A stretch of DNA of 64,000 nt from Kalmusia sp. IMI 367209 (GCA_027946365.1 JAPEUQ010000001.1:3534001-3598000), one strand, 5' to 3'. Counted from the first letter of the stretch, positions 22,691 to 35,477 are shown. Numbers and translations: made by a program. Notes: a model not told the origin generated them from the sequence alone.

Positions 22691-23955
22691 GGTCAGGATC
22701 TGAACGCGGGAAAGAGTCGTTATTGGAAGCACGGTTGCCAATGGACTATCGAGAAAGGCAATTTTTGGTAGACCCCGCGTCACGTGGGGCCTATGACACA
22801 TGGGCACCAGCCACGCAAAGCTACACGAGCCACAAACGGTGAGGGTTCGCTTAGGGCAGCGTGTTTCGGCGCAGGTGATGAGAAACGCGAGGCGCAGACG
22901 GCGTGAACGAGGGGCTCACCCTGATGGACAGCAAGCGCACGGGATGGGAGTGTTCCCCGTGGCCTGCCCTATAGGCATCCCCACGCGTTCCAGGGCGTCT
23001 GAGGGTGGCGCAACACACGGACGGAAGCAGACGCAGGGACTTGGCGTTTCCTTTGTTGGCCTGGACCGCCATGTTTATATTCGCAGCATGCCCTCGACCC
23101 ACGATGGCGCACCCAAAAGACCCTCCAGGCTACCCCTCTCGCGATCCCTCCGCCGTCTGACGCCCAAACACCGGACGGTGGTGAGGCCAGGGTCGCAAAC
23201 CACGGCGGTCGAGACTCTAGCGCGGGCTTAGAGACGGTAGCGACGGGCGCTGATTGGCTCCTAGGCCAGAAACTTGCTCACTCTTCTGCATCCGCAAACC
23301 CACACGCTCTCACGACCAGCACTCCTCCCAGCAAGCAGACCGAGCCGCCGGGCACTCGCTCTTCAACAAAGTGCCCTTCCAACGCAGCCCCTTCGAGGAA
23401 GCCCCGAGCGCCCACCCACGCCTAACGCCGGGCTCTTGCAGCAAGCTCCCGCACCTTCCCTGCGACCTGCCCGGCACCTGCCTTCGGCGTCTTTCCGCGC
23501 CCTCTCTCTCTCGCCTTTTCCCTTTTCCCTGCCTCAGACGCAGATTAATCTGCTCGTTTCTGCGCATCCAGAGCTCGCCATTCATTCACCCTTTCGCGAC
23601 CAGCGGACCGGCCCAATATCTCTCAGCCGACTGGACGACGGGCGCCCTTCCCTATCAGCCACACACACACGGGACTCCGGTCGCACCGCCAGACCACGGA
23701 TCCGAGCGTGCTTGTGTCTCCATTTGCGAAACACAGCACATCTGAGTGGCCCTTGCCGACCAGCTTGACCCGGAACACCGTCTTCCCCGGGCACTTGCAA
23801 CCTGCCTCCCGCTCTACCACGTGCCGTGTCGTAACTTGAGCTCACCGAGTATCTCAGCTACGCTGCCCACAAGGTCCAACGTCCGCCGGCACCGAAGCGA
23901 GTAGTCTGTGCGGTTCATGAGCACATTGTAATCGTTCTCTCCCGGAAGCCCCAAC
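22691..23955. other. Divergent interval EFM7 / copper-fist regulator
   Basis: About 1.27 kb, GC-rich and C-rich on the top strand from 23250 onward, consistent with a long pyrimidine-rich leader for the copper regulator. Open frames of 140-165 codons occur in several overlapping registers because of composition, and none shows domain features. Confidence 0.45.
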
Positions 23956-25763
23956 ATGTGGGCCGAAGTCAACGGCGAGAAGAAAAAGGTCGCCTGGTAC
24001 GTGACTTCCTGTATTCTGCCTCGCGTGTCATCAGCCCGACTTTTTCTCTCCCTGTCTTGTGCCTTTGTCCCACCCCTCGAGACCACCACCTCCGCCTATC
24101 AAGCGGTACACCATTGCGACCATTTTCCCTTCATGCATGCTGATCATATTGTAGCGGCCCCTGCATCCGCGGTCATCGTTCATCAAAATGCGACCATCGC
24201 GACCGTGTGCTTGTAGAAGTTCGCAAGCCTGGTCGACCTCTCAGCAGCTGTCCTCACCCTAGCGGCTCATGTAGCTGCGAGCGGGTCGTCATCAACTACA
24301 CCATCCCCAAAACCTTCGAGTGCGCCTGTCCATCAGAGAGTACTCAACCGGTGCTCCTAGCTAACGGAGCCGGGCGAGTTCAGAAACATCGTAACCGGAA
24401 ATCTACGGCGACCTTCAATGCAGCCGCCATCGAGAAGGCCATCAAGGCTGCCCAGGATGGCGAGACGGATTCTTCATCGCACCTCACCCGTACCCCAACG
24501 AGTGAGAGTAACAATGCGTCCAACCCTTCTAGTGCAAGCTCAACCCCGCGGCTGCTCCCGTTACAAAAAGAGACAGAACCGGCCACCGCCGAACCCACCG
24601 CGCCTACTTCGCGTCCTGCTACCTCGCATTCGCAAGCGAGCTGCTGCAAACCAAAGCCTGTTCAAGCGCCCACTGGGAGCTGTTGCAGCAGCAAGGCTAT
24701 CGCACCAGCCCAACCCGTGCCGCCAAAGAAGTCATGCTGCTCTGGTTCTGCACCTGCCCAGCCAGCACAACCTCAGATGACACAACCTCCCGTTCCAGCA
24801 AACTTTTCACATAACGTCCCAAATTTCGCCCAATATGCGGCCCAGTTTCAGCAATCTGCATATGGCATGGCACCTGCTGGCAGCAACTATATGCATACAC
24901 AGCCTCCTTTCAACTTCAACACCCCAATCTACAATCACATGGCCTCGGGCTACCATCCACAAGCGTCAATACCGATGGCTCCGATGAACGGACACCCTAC
25001 GCATCACCCTCCGGAGCACAACTGTCATTGCGGTGATTCTTGCAGCTGTTTTGGCTGCGCGGCCCATCCGAACAATGCAACAATGATTGAGTATGTGCGT
25101 TCAATGCACCAATTCATGAGCACAGGCCAATTTGGAGCGATGCCGCCGCCAACCTATGATTTGCCATCGTATCCTCACCAGCCAGGTTATGGCGCTGAAG
25201 GCAACCTGGGGTACAGCCAAGTCACGCCCCATTACCTTCCACCAAATCAAATGAACTTCCATACAATGAGCACCACGATGAATATGCCGCGTCCGCCTAT
25301 GAACCTGCCCGCTCCATGGCCACAGACCTCAACCCCAGGCCCTGTGCACAATACGCCAACAGCAGAATCTCCATTCTTTGGCACCAACAGTGCTCCCAAC
25401 AACCCCGCGACAAGCACTACTGGCGAGTCACCTTCATCACTGAAAATGGAAGAGCAAATGCAGAGCCCAACCTCTGTCGACAGCCCAAGCGAAGCCAAGG
25501 ATGAGGATACCGTGACCTTGTCACCCTCAACATATTTCTGGCAAGAGATGGTGCTGCCTGGATGCAACGATGCGACAGGCACTTGCCAGTGCGGCGATGG
25601 CTGCGAGTGTGTCGGCTGCTTGACGCATGGTGGACACAACGGCGTTCCACTAGAATTGCCGGCGAGCAACGAGCAGGAGAGCTTCCCAGACTTCAGTTCG
25701 CCTACAAACGTCGCTGCTAGCCCCTCAAACCAATTTGCACCTTTCTCGAATGCTCCGATTTGA
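23956..25763 (+). CDS. Copper-fist transcription factor (Mac1/Cuf1/GRISEA type), 2 exons
   Basis: Exons 23956-23996 and 24155-25763 join in phase 2, giving 549 residues. The junction rebuilds the copper fist (residues 1-40): KKVACGPCIRGHRSSKCDH (the Zn/Cu-binding C-x2-C-x8-C-x-H), then the KxGRP minor-groove element VRKPGRPLS. A central Ser/Thr/Pro region contains three Cys-Cys pairs (about residues 175-210). Two metal-sensor clusters follow: CHCGDSCSCFGC with a trailing His near residue 302, and CQCGDGCECVGC near 490, both C-x-C-x3-C-x-C-x2-C, as in Mac1-type C-terminal copper switches. These proteins act in the nucleus on copper uptake or detoxification genes. Two sensor clusters suggest a copper-repressed activator of uptake, but detoxification cannot be excluded. 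Confidence 0.9.
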
Positions 25764-27724
25764 ACGCAATGGTTGTTTTCTTGGTTTGCGGCAAGTCCTC
25801 ACTATAACATGATCGATAGTATGGGCTCAGGAGCGGCAGGAGTCTTTTGCTTTACTCTCTATGCATCTTGATTTGGGAATGCAGCATCCTGGCTGGTCAA
25901 GGCTATGCCACTCGACTTTTCCTCTACATATCCACTCCAAGCGCACAAAAGTGCACACGGTATGATTCGATGAGCTTTACGATGGGAAAATTTTTATTCT
26001 TTGTAATCTTTCATAGGGTCACTTACTTCAAGCGAGTCGCATTTGTGATGCAGTTGCACGAGCTTGATATCCACATATTTTGTTACTTTTATCCAGGCTT
26101 GAAGCGTTTGGAGGTTTGGATCGGGCATCCAGTACGTACCAAGGCGGTACGAGCATGGCATAGCATAGCATGGCATGACACAGCGCATGTCCTCGGAATA
26201 TACCCCCACTTTGAACGGAAAGCGGTCCATCTGCTATGCCCACTACTACCTATCCCTCCCTTTTGTCTCCCCTTTCCTCGTGACGAGAGCTCTCTGCAAG
26301 GTCGCACTCTGCAGTGCCCATCCGCTCCATCCGCCCTCCGCGGAAAAACACCCTCGCTTCGGCAGTGCGTCCGTGGCCTGCTGCCGCGAGCGTCCGCATC
26401 TGGAGTCGAGACCCCTGGCTCGTTCACAGCGCATGCGTCGAGGGCGCCGCGCACGTGCGTGCGAGGCGAAGCGGCGCGCGCTTTGCGCTTCTGCTGTGGC
26501 GAGCGAATGCGGTACGGGGATTGTACGCTTAGGACTGGGCTATTGGAAGTACTGCAAAAGGTGGGGGTGCTAGTAGTGATGTTCTGGAGTACCCTCTTCA
26601 ACGATGAGACATGTGGAGATCAAAGTGTTTGGACAAGAGTTGGGGTGAATTGTAAGCTGCTTTAGCATAGGACATGCAGTGCAAGAGTAGACAGATACAC
26701 AAACTCTTCTTTTTTTTTCCTCCGAGTGTACGTATCGATACGTTCTCGGCGATCGCAGGGCTAGGTACTTGGATGGGGGGGATGAGGGATTGGAAAGGCT
26801 GTAGGTTGGGGTCATTGAACAGACGACGTGAGAGGGGATGCACCCTCGTATTTCCCATAGAGGGATGCCGTACCTGGTCTGCGGATATCGCCTACGTGAT
26901 GCCCTACGGCAGCTTTTACATACATGCAAGCGAACGCGTGGGCGTTGTTAGCAATCGAAATCACGAACCCCCATGCCTGGGATATTTACCCGAAGCCTAG
27001 TCACGGCGGCGTCACCACCAGCCTCTGATACAGCACACAGGTCGTGAGACGACGTTATAGTACGTATGAACACCTTTCATTTGATTGTCCACGGAGTATC
27101 GCCCAGTATGTGTCTTTAGGCGGCCCAGATTCGTCTGCAAACCACCGCTACTCCCGCAGAATTGTCCCGAACGCCCTACGACAGCAATCCGAAACATGAA
27201 CCCAACCCATAGCCACCTACGCGCCGCCATAATCCGCCTGCGTCCAAACGAAAAATTACAAGCCGATGTAGCCACTGGCCTCCCCCAATTCCTTAGCCTC
27301 CCGACATCCATCGAACCCATTCCTTGACCATAGTCCGAAGAGAAGACGCTTTGAGAGGAGAAAATGAAAGCAAGAAGGTACAGAGGAGGTTCGGCTGGCA
27401 ATTTTGTATATTTGTACAGGAAAGAAAGTACTCACAGTTCGAAAGAAGCTCATCAGTCGTAGAAAAGAGATGACCGGTACCGACTGCCCGTCAGGATATC
27501 ATTGTCCGAAGTTTTCGCAAATTCGAAACCCCTCCAAAAATTCCATCGAGATTGGTTCCGTAGTGAAAGTCTTTCGACATCGTCAAGTATTGACCAACAT
27601 CCACAGGTATAGTCGATGTCTCGAATATAGCCGAAGGTGCCAAAATTTTGAAAAAGAAACATAATTGAAGAGAATTTTTTTTTTTGGTTGGGCAACGTCA
27701 GGGGTAGAGAGATGCGAACCGCAA
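25764..27724. other. Intergenic, convergent; no gene supported
   Basis: About 2 kb between the convergent copper regulator and SUN-family gene. It contains a short GCATG/GCATA tandem run near 26153, two poly-T tracts (about 26706 and 27668) and several frames of 80-170 codons with unprotein-like composition. A small rightward frame at 27199-27327 (MNPTHSHLRAAIIRLRPNEK) looks slightly protein-like, but no gene model could be completed. Confidence 0.45.
26153..26177. repeat. Short degenerate GCATG/GCATA tandem repeat
   Basis: Five 5-base units of GCATG or GCATA type follow one another. It may be a slippage product or part of a 3' region; no function is implied. Confidence 0.6.
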
Positions 27725-29152
27725 CTAGCTGTCCGTGAACACGACCGTAAGAGTTTTGCCATCTGCAACAGACGACTGAAGGATTTGAGGTCAGCTTGCA
27801 TTCTCCAAAATTCAAAGTGACTTACCGTGCACCCGTCACCAGTGTTGCACTTGCCGTCCGCAAGGCAGTACTGGCCGTTCTTGTATGAACAAGGATTGCT
27901 GACGCCGTCGCCAGTGAACTGAATAGCGAAGTTGAGTTTTGCATCGGGATTTGTTGGCTTGTTCGGGAAGATCGCAGGGAATCCAGTATTCATGTTGATG
28001 TCGTCGAAAGAGGTTCCGAGATTGACCGGGGCTCGGTTACCTGTGTCTCCTTGTCCGTTACCCCAAGTGCAAGCTCGACTCTCCTCAACACCCTGATTGT
28101 TAATGTAGTATTGGGCGGACGTAGGTTTATTATCCCAGAAAAAATATTTGCCCTGATCGGGGTTGGCGATCTCCTTTGTCTCTCCGGGTTGAATTGTGAG
28201 TGGAAGTGTCTCAGATTCCGTGCCTGAAGGGAGTTAGTTAATAGCGGCGGAGATGAGAGCTGGCGAACAGACCTGGGTAGTCAGTGCGACAGATGGACAC
28301 CGGCTTTGAGAGCTTGCTCTGAATCAAAACCCTCATTCGGGTCGAGCCTCTACCGCACAAAGTCTTAGCTAGAGAGCCATCAGCCATCTCCAGCTTGCCA
28401 TCTTTGTTGCAAAAGAGTCCGCCAACAGATTCTTTCCTTGCGCCTTGCATCTTCGGGAACGACATCTTGAGATAGGGATTCGGGCATGCGTAAGAGCAGA
28501 ATCGGCCACGAGTGCAGCAGTCACCGTGAGGGCAGGAACCTGTAGGAACGGTCATGATGTCGTGGTAGCCATTCACGTCACGCTTCGCCGGAGCTTGAAT
28601 CCCGGACCAGCCACCCAGGCCTTCGTTGCCGAGATGGATGGCACCAAAGCCGGCGGGGAATTCACCACAATCGAATTCGCGGTTGGGGAACTCTTTGTCA
28701 CAATCGGAGCAGTTCCCATCTTCATCCACTGGCTGGTATTGAGGTGTCTTAGCGATCTCGGTCGGTAGGGTTGACTCGGGCTCCGACATCGACTTTGAGG
28801 CAAGTGGGACTGACTGCTCAATGGGCTGGGGCTCCTCTCCAACGTGGTTGTTCTCTAAAGCGTGAGTGTCCGCCGTTGGGGTTGGTGTCGATGCGATGGA
28901 GACAGCGGCAATTGTTGAAGAAAGAGTGCCGTCCTCGCCCCAAGTGAGTGTTCCGTTCGCGATGCCATTGCGCACCTCTTCCTCGCTAATTGTGTGACCA
29001 TTGAGCTCGTAGACAACGACAGTCTCGACTGGGCCGGGGGCATATACCACAGCGTCTCCGCGCTTAGCGGCGCCATGGCGATGCGCATGTCCATGTGGTT
29101 TGGCCAACGCCGTGGCGACTGCCGTGGTAATGATCGCAACGAGATATCTCAT
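27725..29152 (-). CDS. Secreted SUN-family cell-wall protein, 3 exons
   Basis: SUN-family proteins (yeast Sim1, Uth1, Nca3, Sun4) are secreted glucan-active or glucan-binding proteins of the wall, needed for cell separation. Exons (minus) 29152-28273, 28223-27826 and 27775-27725 give 442 residues. The first 20 residues (MRYLVAIITTAVATALA) are a signal peptide, followed by a His-rich stretch and a KR Kex2-like site. A Ser/Thr/Pro linker leads to the SUN domain starting near QYQPVDEDGNCSDCDKEFPN. It includes GAIHLGNEGLGGWSGIQ, GSCPHGDCCTRGRFCSYACP, YYINNQGVEESRACTWGNGQ and a Cys-rich end that closes with TSSVADGKTLTVVFTDS. The 16-residue last exon completes the C-terminus and would be missed if intron 2 were ignored. 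Confidence 0.9.
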
Positions 29153-31113
29153 GCTTTTGGTGTCTTGCAAAAACGCGCAGGTGACTGCTATTGATTTCGC
29201 TACTGCTCAGTTAGCCACTGTTGGTACCCGGCGGTGTTTATAGCGAAGGACTACCAACCTGCTATCGAATAACCTAGACTGTCAGGAGACCGGTCTCGAA
29301 CCTAAATAGAAAGCGTAGCAGGGCGCAGCGACTTGCGTCTTTGCGACTGGCGCTTGCGGAATGAAGGAGGGAGCAGTTGAAAAAATATTGGAGGCGTCTT
29401 AAGGAGTGAATTGGAGGGAAAGCTCCGGGTAGGGCCACGAAACAATAAAGGGAGGATCGAACCACAACGAGCGAACAGGTTTGAAGCCGTGGCAGAAGTT
29501 GTCCGAGTGAGTGTAGGGTGAAGGGCGGGGTGGAGCGGTTGTTGTTTGCTATGAAGCCGCCAAGACTGCCGCTCGTGCCTTCCCTTTTGGCGAGTGCGCT
29601 CGTGGGAATGAGCTCAGGAATGCTTCGAATCTGGGCTGGTTCTTTCCTAATAGGCCGCCGCGGAGAAATTGCCCGGCTGGGCTGTACGGCGTAAAGCGAG
29701 TGTGGGTGAGGATGCACAAGGCGAAGCCAGATGTGTCTCACCAAGTCAAAGAGTGAAGATGTGCTCAAGCAAATTCAATGTTGAGGATTGTTGATTCGCA
29801 CAATACGGGGAATTCTGAAATGGACGAAAAGGAGAGACTCAAGCCAACGTGCCTAGGGGAAAGGTGGACAACCAGACAATAGCCTTGTCATACCGTTGCA
29901 TTGCGCGCGGTCCGCTCTTCGAATATGACCTTCAGCACAGCGGATCGCCGTCGCCCTGTGCCACTCCCGTCTCCCGAAGCAGGTCGCATGCCCAAGTATA
30001 GCGGGCGGCAAGGTCCTGTACGACTGCGGCACAGTTGCGGGCATAGCATCACCAAACTCAGACGCTCCGCACACTTGTTACGACATGAAGCGTGGGCAGA
30101 GGTACACGTTGATGTCTTCGGCCTCGCCGTGCTACGTGCATCTGTTGCACAGTGCCTGGCACCATGCCTTGATTTGCGCACAGCATTGTTTCTCCCTACC
30201 GTTGACGTATCGCATTCCTCCGCCGTTAGCCCGCCCCAGCGGAATTGAGGCACCTGCGGCGAAGGCCATGGCTGGACCCAAGGATAGAAGATCATTTCCT
30301 GCAAGCTCTCATCAGCCCAAAGTCACTGTTTACAAGGCACATTGACCACCTTCAAGTGTACCGAGCGAGCATGTCGCTCAAACGCATGTCATGACACACC
30401 CAGTCCTTGCGAGCTGTGCACCGTCACTAGAGTACCCTCATTTCCCCCTTCATCGAGTTAGCCGAGCGTAACGCCTGCAAAAAGCTGCCGTGTTCGCAGC
30501 TCGTAGTATGCAGGCTGGTAAGTGAGAGCGAGGCGTGATATCGTCTTCAAGCGCCCCGCTTGAATGATGCGCGACAGGGTGCAGCGCTTACGCAAGCGTC
30601 TCCGTTGTTAAGCGCAGGGTTGGCACGCCCCAGGTTCATTCGCAGCATTGCATGGCAGGAAACGGTGCAGCTAGCACATGGTAGTAGGTCGATACAAATT
30701 AGGTATGTTGGTGACCTTGTCTGTGCAATCTGCCTTACGGCACAGCGCCTGTTGGGCGAGAAGTGTGCTCAACAGGTCCTCCTTCCGTTTCATCGTCACC
30801 AAACGGTAGGTATAGCGCGGCAGTACACATCCGAGATCACGAGGCAAGGCGAATTATTCTTACAGAGCCAGGTACTAGGTTTGGAAGTAGTCGCAATATC
30901 GTAGCATAGACGATAACGACATCAAGTTGATGCAAGTCTCACAGCCACGAGGACCCATCACAGCCTTATGTGGTAGTAGTACGAGAACCAAGCTCCCACA
31001 AGCAACAATGCATTTTCGGAAGAATACCTTGGCCCTTTCGCAAAGGCAGTATAACGCTTCGTGTGGCATGCTAAACCGCAATGCGCTCGCTCTATGCCAT
31101 CGTCAACCGAAAA
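29153..31113. other. Intergenic, no gene supported
   Basis: About 2 kb upstream of the SUN-family gene and downstream of BZZ1. Frames of up to 164 codons (29274-29768 minus, 29888-30304 minus) have atypical composition and no motifs. Most of it is probably SUN promoter and BZZ1 3' sequence. Confidence 0.45.
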
Positions 31114-33519
31114 CTATACTTGCTGAATATAATTCGCTGGCACACTCCGCACCACGCCGTCCTTCTCCACATCCGCCCAGCCATCTCCGGCATCCATGTT
31201 GATTAGGACGAGTCGTTCACCTTCAGACATGCTGTGCTCGGCGTCACTCTGCGCCGTGTACTCGTACATAGCTTCAACGTACTTGAGCTTCTTTGCACCG
31301 CGCTTGGGTGCGACTGCAGGGCCTTTCTTCTTGACAGTAGCGGCGGTGATGCTGCTTGCTAATGATGCCGAGGAGGCCGAGTATGTGGAGTCTGGACGGT
31401 TGGAAGAGGGAGGTGTGAGGGGGAGAACTTCAACGTAGGATGCAGGGACGAGGCCTTCTTTTGAGCCAGCGCGAACTTTCATCCATCCAGAACCATCTAC
31501 GGACATACGGTGAGCAACTCTTCATAGATAGATTTGGCTGTGCCAGACACTTACCATCGGGTTCCAATATCGTCACATCCCTGCCATCAGCGACTGTGAG
31601 CTCGCCGTCACTACCTTGCTGGTATGCATAGAGCATTCGGCCCTTTTGATCGGGTGACTTCGATGCACTTGACAATGGGGGATCCGGATCATCATTTTTA
31701 ATGTATTGCGCAGGTGGAGGCGCAACAATACGATTTCTTCTTGGCGCCGTAGCTGCTGGCTTCTTTTCCGGTGGTGGAGGTTCTTCCGTCGTTGGCGACA
31801 TACCACCAGATATTGAACGATGCGCCGTTGCTGAGTAACCTGAACTGAGAGTGTTCATCGAGTTCACAGTGTCGCTTCGGCTAATGGTTGTCATCGAAGC
31901 CCCGCCTGCTGCATTACCGTTCGCGGGCGGCGGCGCAGCACCGGCAGACTTTTGACGTTCTTCCTTGAGCTTCTTCCTCTCTTCTTTCGTCTGCTCACCA
32001 GGGCAGTCGGCGGGCACCTTGAGCTCACACTTGCTGTGGCAAGTGTATCCGCAATCCCGGCAATCGAATCCTTTTGCAGATAATCCCCAAATTCGGTCAC
32101 CACAGAGATCACAATTCGTTGGAATCTTGAAGGTTTGAGACTTAAAGTTGTGGCTCCTAGCGCCTAGGCTCAAGTCACCCACCACTGAGGTGATTGTTGA
32201 GACTTCCACCTCAGCATTGACCTTTTGTCGTTCAACTTCGTGCATATTCTCTTGAAGCGCGAAGATAGCGCGAACAACTTCCACTTCATCTCTCTTGTCT
32301 TTACCCTCCCGTATGTTTTGCCGTACCTTCCTCGCGTTCTCAACCTCCTTTCGTTTTTTGTCTAGTTCCCGTCGATGGTCTTGTAATGATGCCTTCGATT
32401 TCGTGAGCACGTTACGGAGGAAAACCGCTGCCGCTTCGTCGGTTGCAATAGTACCATCGTCCAGCCACACTGGGCTGGGTTCAAATTGAAAATCGGCTGG
32501 CTCCTGCCACGGACCAGCGTTATGTCTTACAAACATCATTGAGTCGAGCAAAGGATTGTTTCGTGGAATCTCCTCAGAGAGGTGTTTTAAAGCCATGGTG
32601 CTTCGTGTCAGAGTTTGCGTCTCTATCTGCGCAGCCAAAGACCAGATAGAGTTGAGCTTGTTGACCCTAGTTTCGGAAAGGTCCTGAAGACTATCAAGTA
32701 GCTCGGGAACGTAGTCGTGGTAGTACATCTCCTTCTGCTTATTTGTGACATTGATGCTTATCACGTAGGTATTTTTGACGTTGCGCATTTCGGCTTGCTG
32801 TTGCTCGAAGGCATTCCGCGCCTTCTGCTTGCCGTGGTCAAATGCGCCTTCAGTCTTCTTCCGCCGGTTCTCTACCTCCTGGCAAACACTGTCGTACTTC
32901 CCTTTCATCTTCCTCAAGTCTGCATATGTCGAGTCACGCTCTTTCTCCAATTTCGCAGCGTAGTCGGCGTGGCATTTCCGTAGGTCTTCGTACCGCACGG
33001 CATGGGCTCTGAGAGGGTCTGCAAGGTTGGAAACAAGAGCAGTTGCAAACTGCTCATGTTCAGAAGCACGCGACTCGAGTGTGGACAACTGTACCCCCCA
33101 TGTGGTCATGGAGGCGCTTTCCAGCGAGCCGGGAGTGACCGTCGGTGTTTCACCCACGCTGAGGCTGCTCGACTTCCTTGCTTTCTTCTCATAGTATTTC
33201 TTCGCCAACGCACTAAGCTTAGCAGCATATTCCTTCTCTATGGCACTCCGTTCTCGGTAGAACTGTTGTATGTCATCCAGCCAAGCTATGCCGCCTGAGA
33301 CCTGAGTTTGTTCGATCAGCTCTGCGAAGGATGACGAGGAAGAGTGCCGAGGCCCCCTGTGAGTGCAAGCACACGACTTTGTTCGGATATACGCACCCAG
33401 GCATTGACGTTTTTGAAGCCATCCTGCAAGATTCCGAGTCAGTCCAGATTGCGCGGAATGAACGGGGCGCCCGGTACCTTCAATTCAGCCCCGAACTGAG
33501 GAGCAATGTCGACTTCCAT
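31114..33519 (-). CDS. BZZ1: BZZ1: F-BAR, C1 and double SH3 actin-regulating protein, 4 exons
   Basis: Bzz1 binds membranes at endocytic sites and activates Las17/WASP and Arp2/3-driven actin assembly. Exons (minus) 33519-33478, 33423-33397, 33301-31555 and 31496-31114 give 732 residues. The two tiny first exons supply MEVDIAPQFGAELK and DGFKNVNAW, and the large exon continues GGIAWLDDIQQFYRERSAIE, the F-BAR start. The F-BAR coiled region extends to about residue 330. A C1-type zinc domain (about 408-458) reads HNFKSQTFKIPTNCDLCGD to CHSKCELKVPADCPG, with the expected His and Cys spacing. SH3 domains lie at about 576-632 (RMLYAYQQGSDGELTVADG; SGWMKVRAG) and 676-732 (EAMYEYTAQSDAEHSM). It is divergent from DBP5. 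Confidence 0.93.
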
Positions 33520-33914
33520 GCTGCTACGACGGGTCCAGAGGAGGCCTAGAGGACCGTAGAACGACACGGTACATGGAGAGAAGGATGGGCGTAAGGGTCT
33601 AGTGGGAGGGCTGGCCGAACGGCGTTGGCGGGCGTTCACGAGCCCAATTGGTGGGGTCCGGCTGGGTGACAGGCCGCGCTTTCTCCTCATGCACGGGGGT
33701 GCCTAAAATAGCCTAGTGCGGCTGCCTTCGTGCCTGCCGTGCCTAACCCCGCCATCGCGCCTCCCTCACAATAAATTCCGTACAGAACGTATTCGACATT
33801 TGAGGCCCGCTTGTCGTTTATTGTACGCACTACTTATATCCCACGCTCTTTGCTTCTGTTACTTACACTCCTTCTAGATCGCATCCACCTACCAGACTGA
33901 CCGATCGAGTCACC
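33520..33914. other. Shared divergent promoter BZZ1 / DBP5
   Basis: About 395 bp between the two start codons. A pyrimidine-rich stretch precedes the DBP5 ATG (its context CACCATGCC is favourable). No TATA box was evident. Confidence 0.5.
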
Positions 33915-35477
33915 ATGCCAGCCGAAGAGAGCTCTCCAGCTCCAGCAGCAACCGAGAGCACTGAGCCTACCCAGTCTACAGCGGCCGACCAAATTGACGG
34001 TAGTGGCCCTCCAGGCAATGGCGGTCCGCTCGCAGACACCGAGTTGAAGGTCGAGGTCAAACTCGCTGATCTACAGGCTGACCCAAACAATCCATTGTTC
34101 TCCGCTGCATCTTTTGAAGAGCTTAATTTGTAAGTCATCTGCCGGCGATGCTTTGAGCAGCCACCAACTCGCACGCAGGTCTGAGGAGCTTCTGAAGGGA
34201 ATCCACCAAATGAACTTCCGCAAGCCTTCGAAAATCCAGGAGAAAGCTCTCCCACTTCTCCTCCTGAACCCCCCACAAAATCTCATCGCCCAGTCGCAAT
34301 CCGGTACAGGCAAGACGGCCGCATTTTCTCTGAATATACTGTCTCGGATCGATCTGAAAGTCGTAGCACCGCAAGCGCTCGTCCTGGCACCGAGTCGAGA
34401 GCTAGCCCGCCAGATTTTAGGTGTTATTACGCACATGGGTCAATTTATGGAAGGTCTGAAGACAATGGCCGCCATTCCAGACTCAACGAGGCGGAATCAG
34501 AAGTTCGAGGCACACGTTCTTGTCGGCACCCCGGGAACCGCTATGGACATGATTCGAAGGCGCCTCATCGACGCGAGAAACATGAAGATCTTGGTCTTGG
34601 ACGAGGCAGACAACATGCTCGATCAGTCTGGACTCGGCGAACAATGTACTCGTGTGAAGGGTTTGTTACCATCCGGCTTTCAGACCGTTCTCTTCTCGGC
34701 GACATTCCCACAACACGTTATCAACTACGCACAGAAATTTGCACCGAATGCCAACGTCTTGACTCTTGCTCACGAAGAGCTTACCATCGAGGGCATTAAG
34801 CAGCTATGCATAGACTGCGACTCCGAGGCCGCAAAATACGATGTGCTGCTCAAGTTCTACGGCCTCATGTCCCAGGCCTCCTCCATTATCTTTGTCCGGG
34901 TACGTGGCAACCGCAAACATCTCTCGACGCCTCTAACAATTTCCATAGAAAAAGGCAACTGCCGAGGAACTTGAGGCTCGCATGATTCAAGACGGGCATA
35001 AAGTTGCCCAATTGAGTGGTAATCTCGAGGGAGAAGCTCGAGATCGAGTCATCGATCAGTTCCGATCTGGCGAGGCCAAGGTCCTAATCACAACCAATGT
35101 GCTTGCTCGTGGTATCGACGTCCAATCAGTCACCATGGTCATCAACTTTGTATGTCCTGAAAACCTCCCAATACTTCCTAGATCGCCCATCGATTAACAT
35201 GTTACAGGATGTTCCTACAATGGCCAACGGCAGAGACCCAGATCCGGAGACGTACCTCCACCGCATCGGTCGAACGGGTCGCTTCGGTCGCGTCGGTGTC
35301 GCCCTCACTCTCATCCACGACAGACCGTCCTGGGAGCAACTCCACAGCATTGCTGACTATTACAAGACCGAGGTGCAACCTCTTCCGCTCGATGACTGGG
35401 ACGCGGTGGAGGAGACTATCAACAAGGTCATTAAAAACTCGCGCGCGGGCAAGAGCACGCAAGAAATGACCGGATAG
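33915..35477 (+). CDS. DBP5: DBP5: DEAD-box RNA helicase for mRNA export, 4 exons
   Basis: Dbp5 remodels mRNPs at the cytoplasmic face of the nuclear pore with Gle1/InsP6 and also acts in translation termination. Exons 33915-34129, 34179-34899, 34949-35149 and 35208-35477 give 468 residues. Helicase motifs in order: Q motif ([18 protein letters not shown]), I ([10 protein letters not shown]), Ia (APSRELARQ), II (VLDEADNM), III (SAT), IV ([15 protein letters not shown], rebuilt across intron 2), V ([12 protein letters not shown]) and VI ([11 protein letters not shown]). The [16 protein letters not shown] context and the acidic, Pro-rich N-terminal extension distinguish Dbp5 from eIF4A. All three introns are short and phase-consistent, with branch sites. 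Confidence 0.95.

Noticed and set aside
23254..23768. Two long rightward frames before the copper regulator.
   Set aside because: Repetitive Pro/Arg/Ser composition from a C-rich leader; overlapping frames are equally open, and neither joins to the copper fist.
27012..27401. A 129-codon leftward frame and an opposing small rightward frame with mitochondrial-like character.
   Set aside because: Neither can be extended into a gene with start, splice sites and recognisable domain.
29274..29300. A B-box-like GGTTCGAGACC on the minus strand.
   Set aside because: No anticodon arm or acceptor stem can be folded around it.
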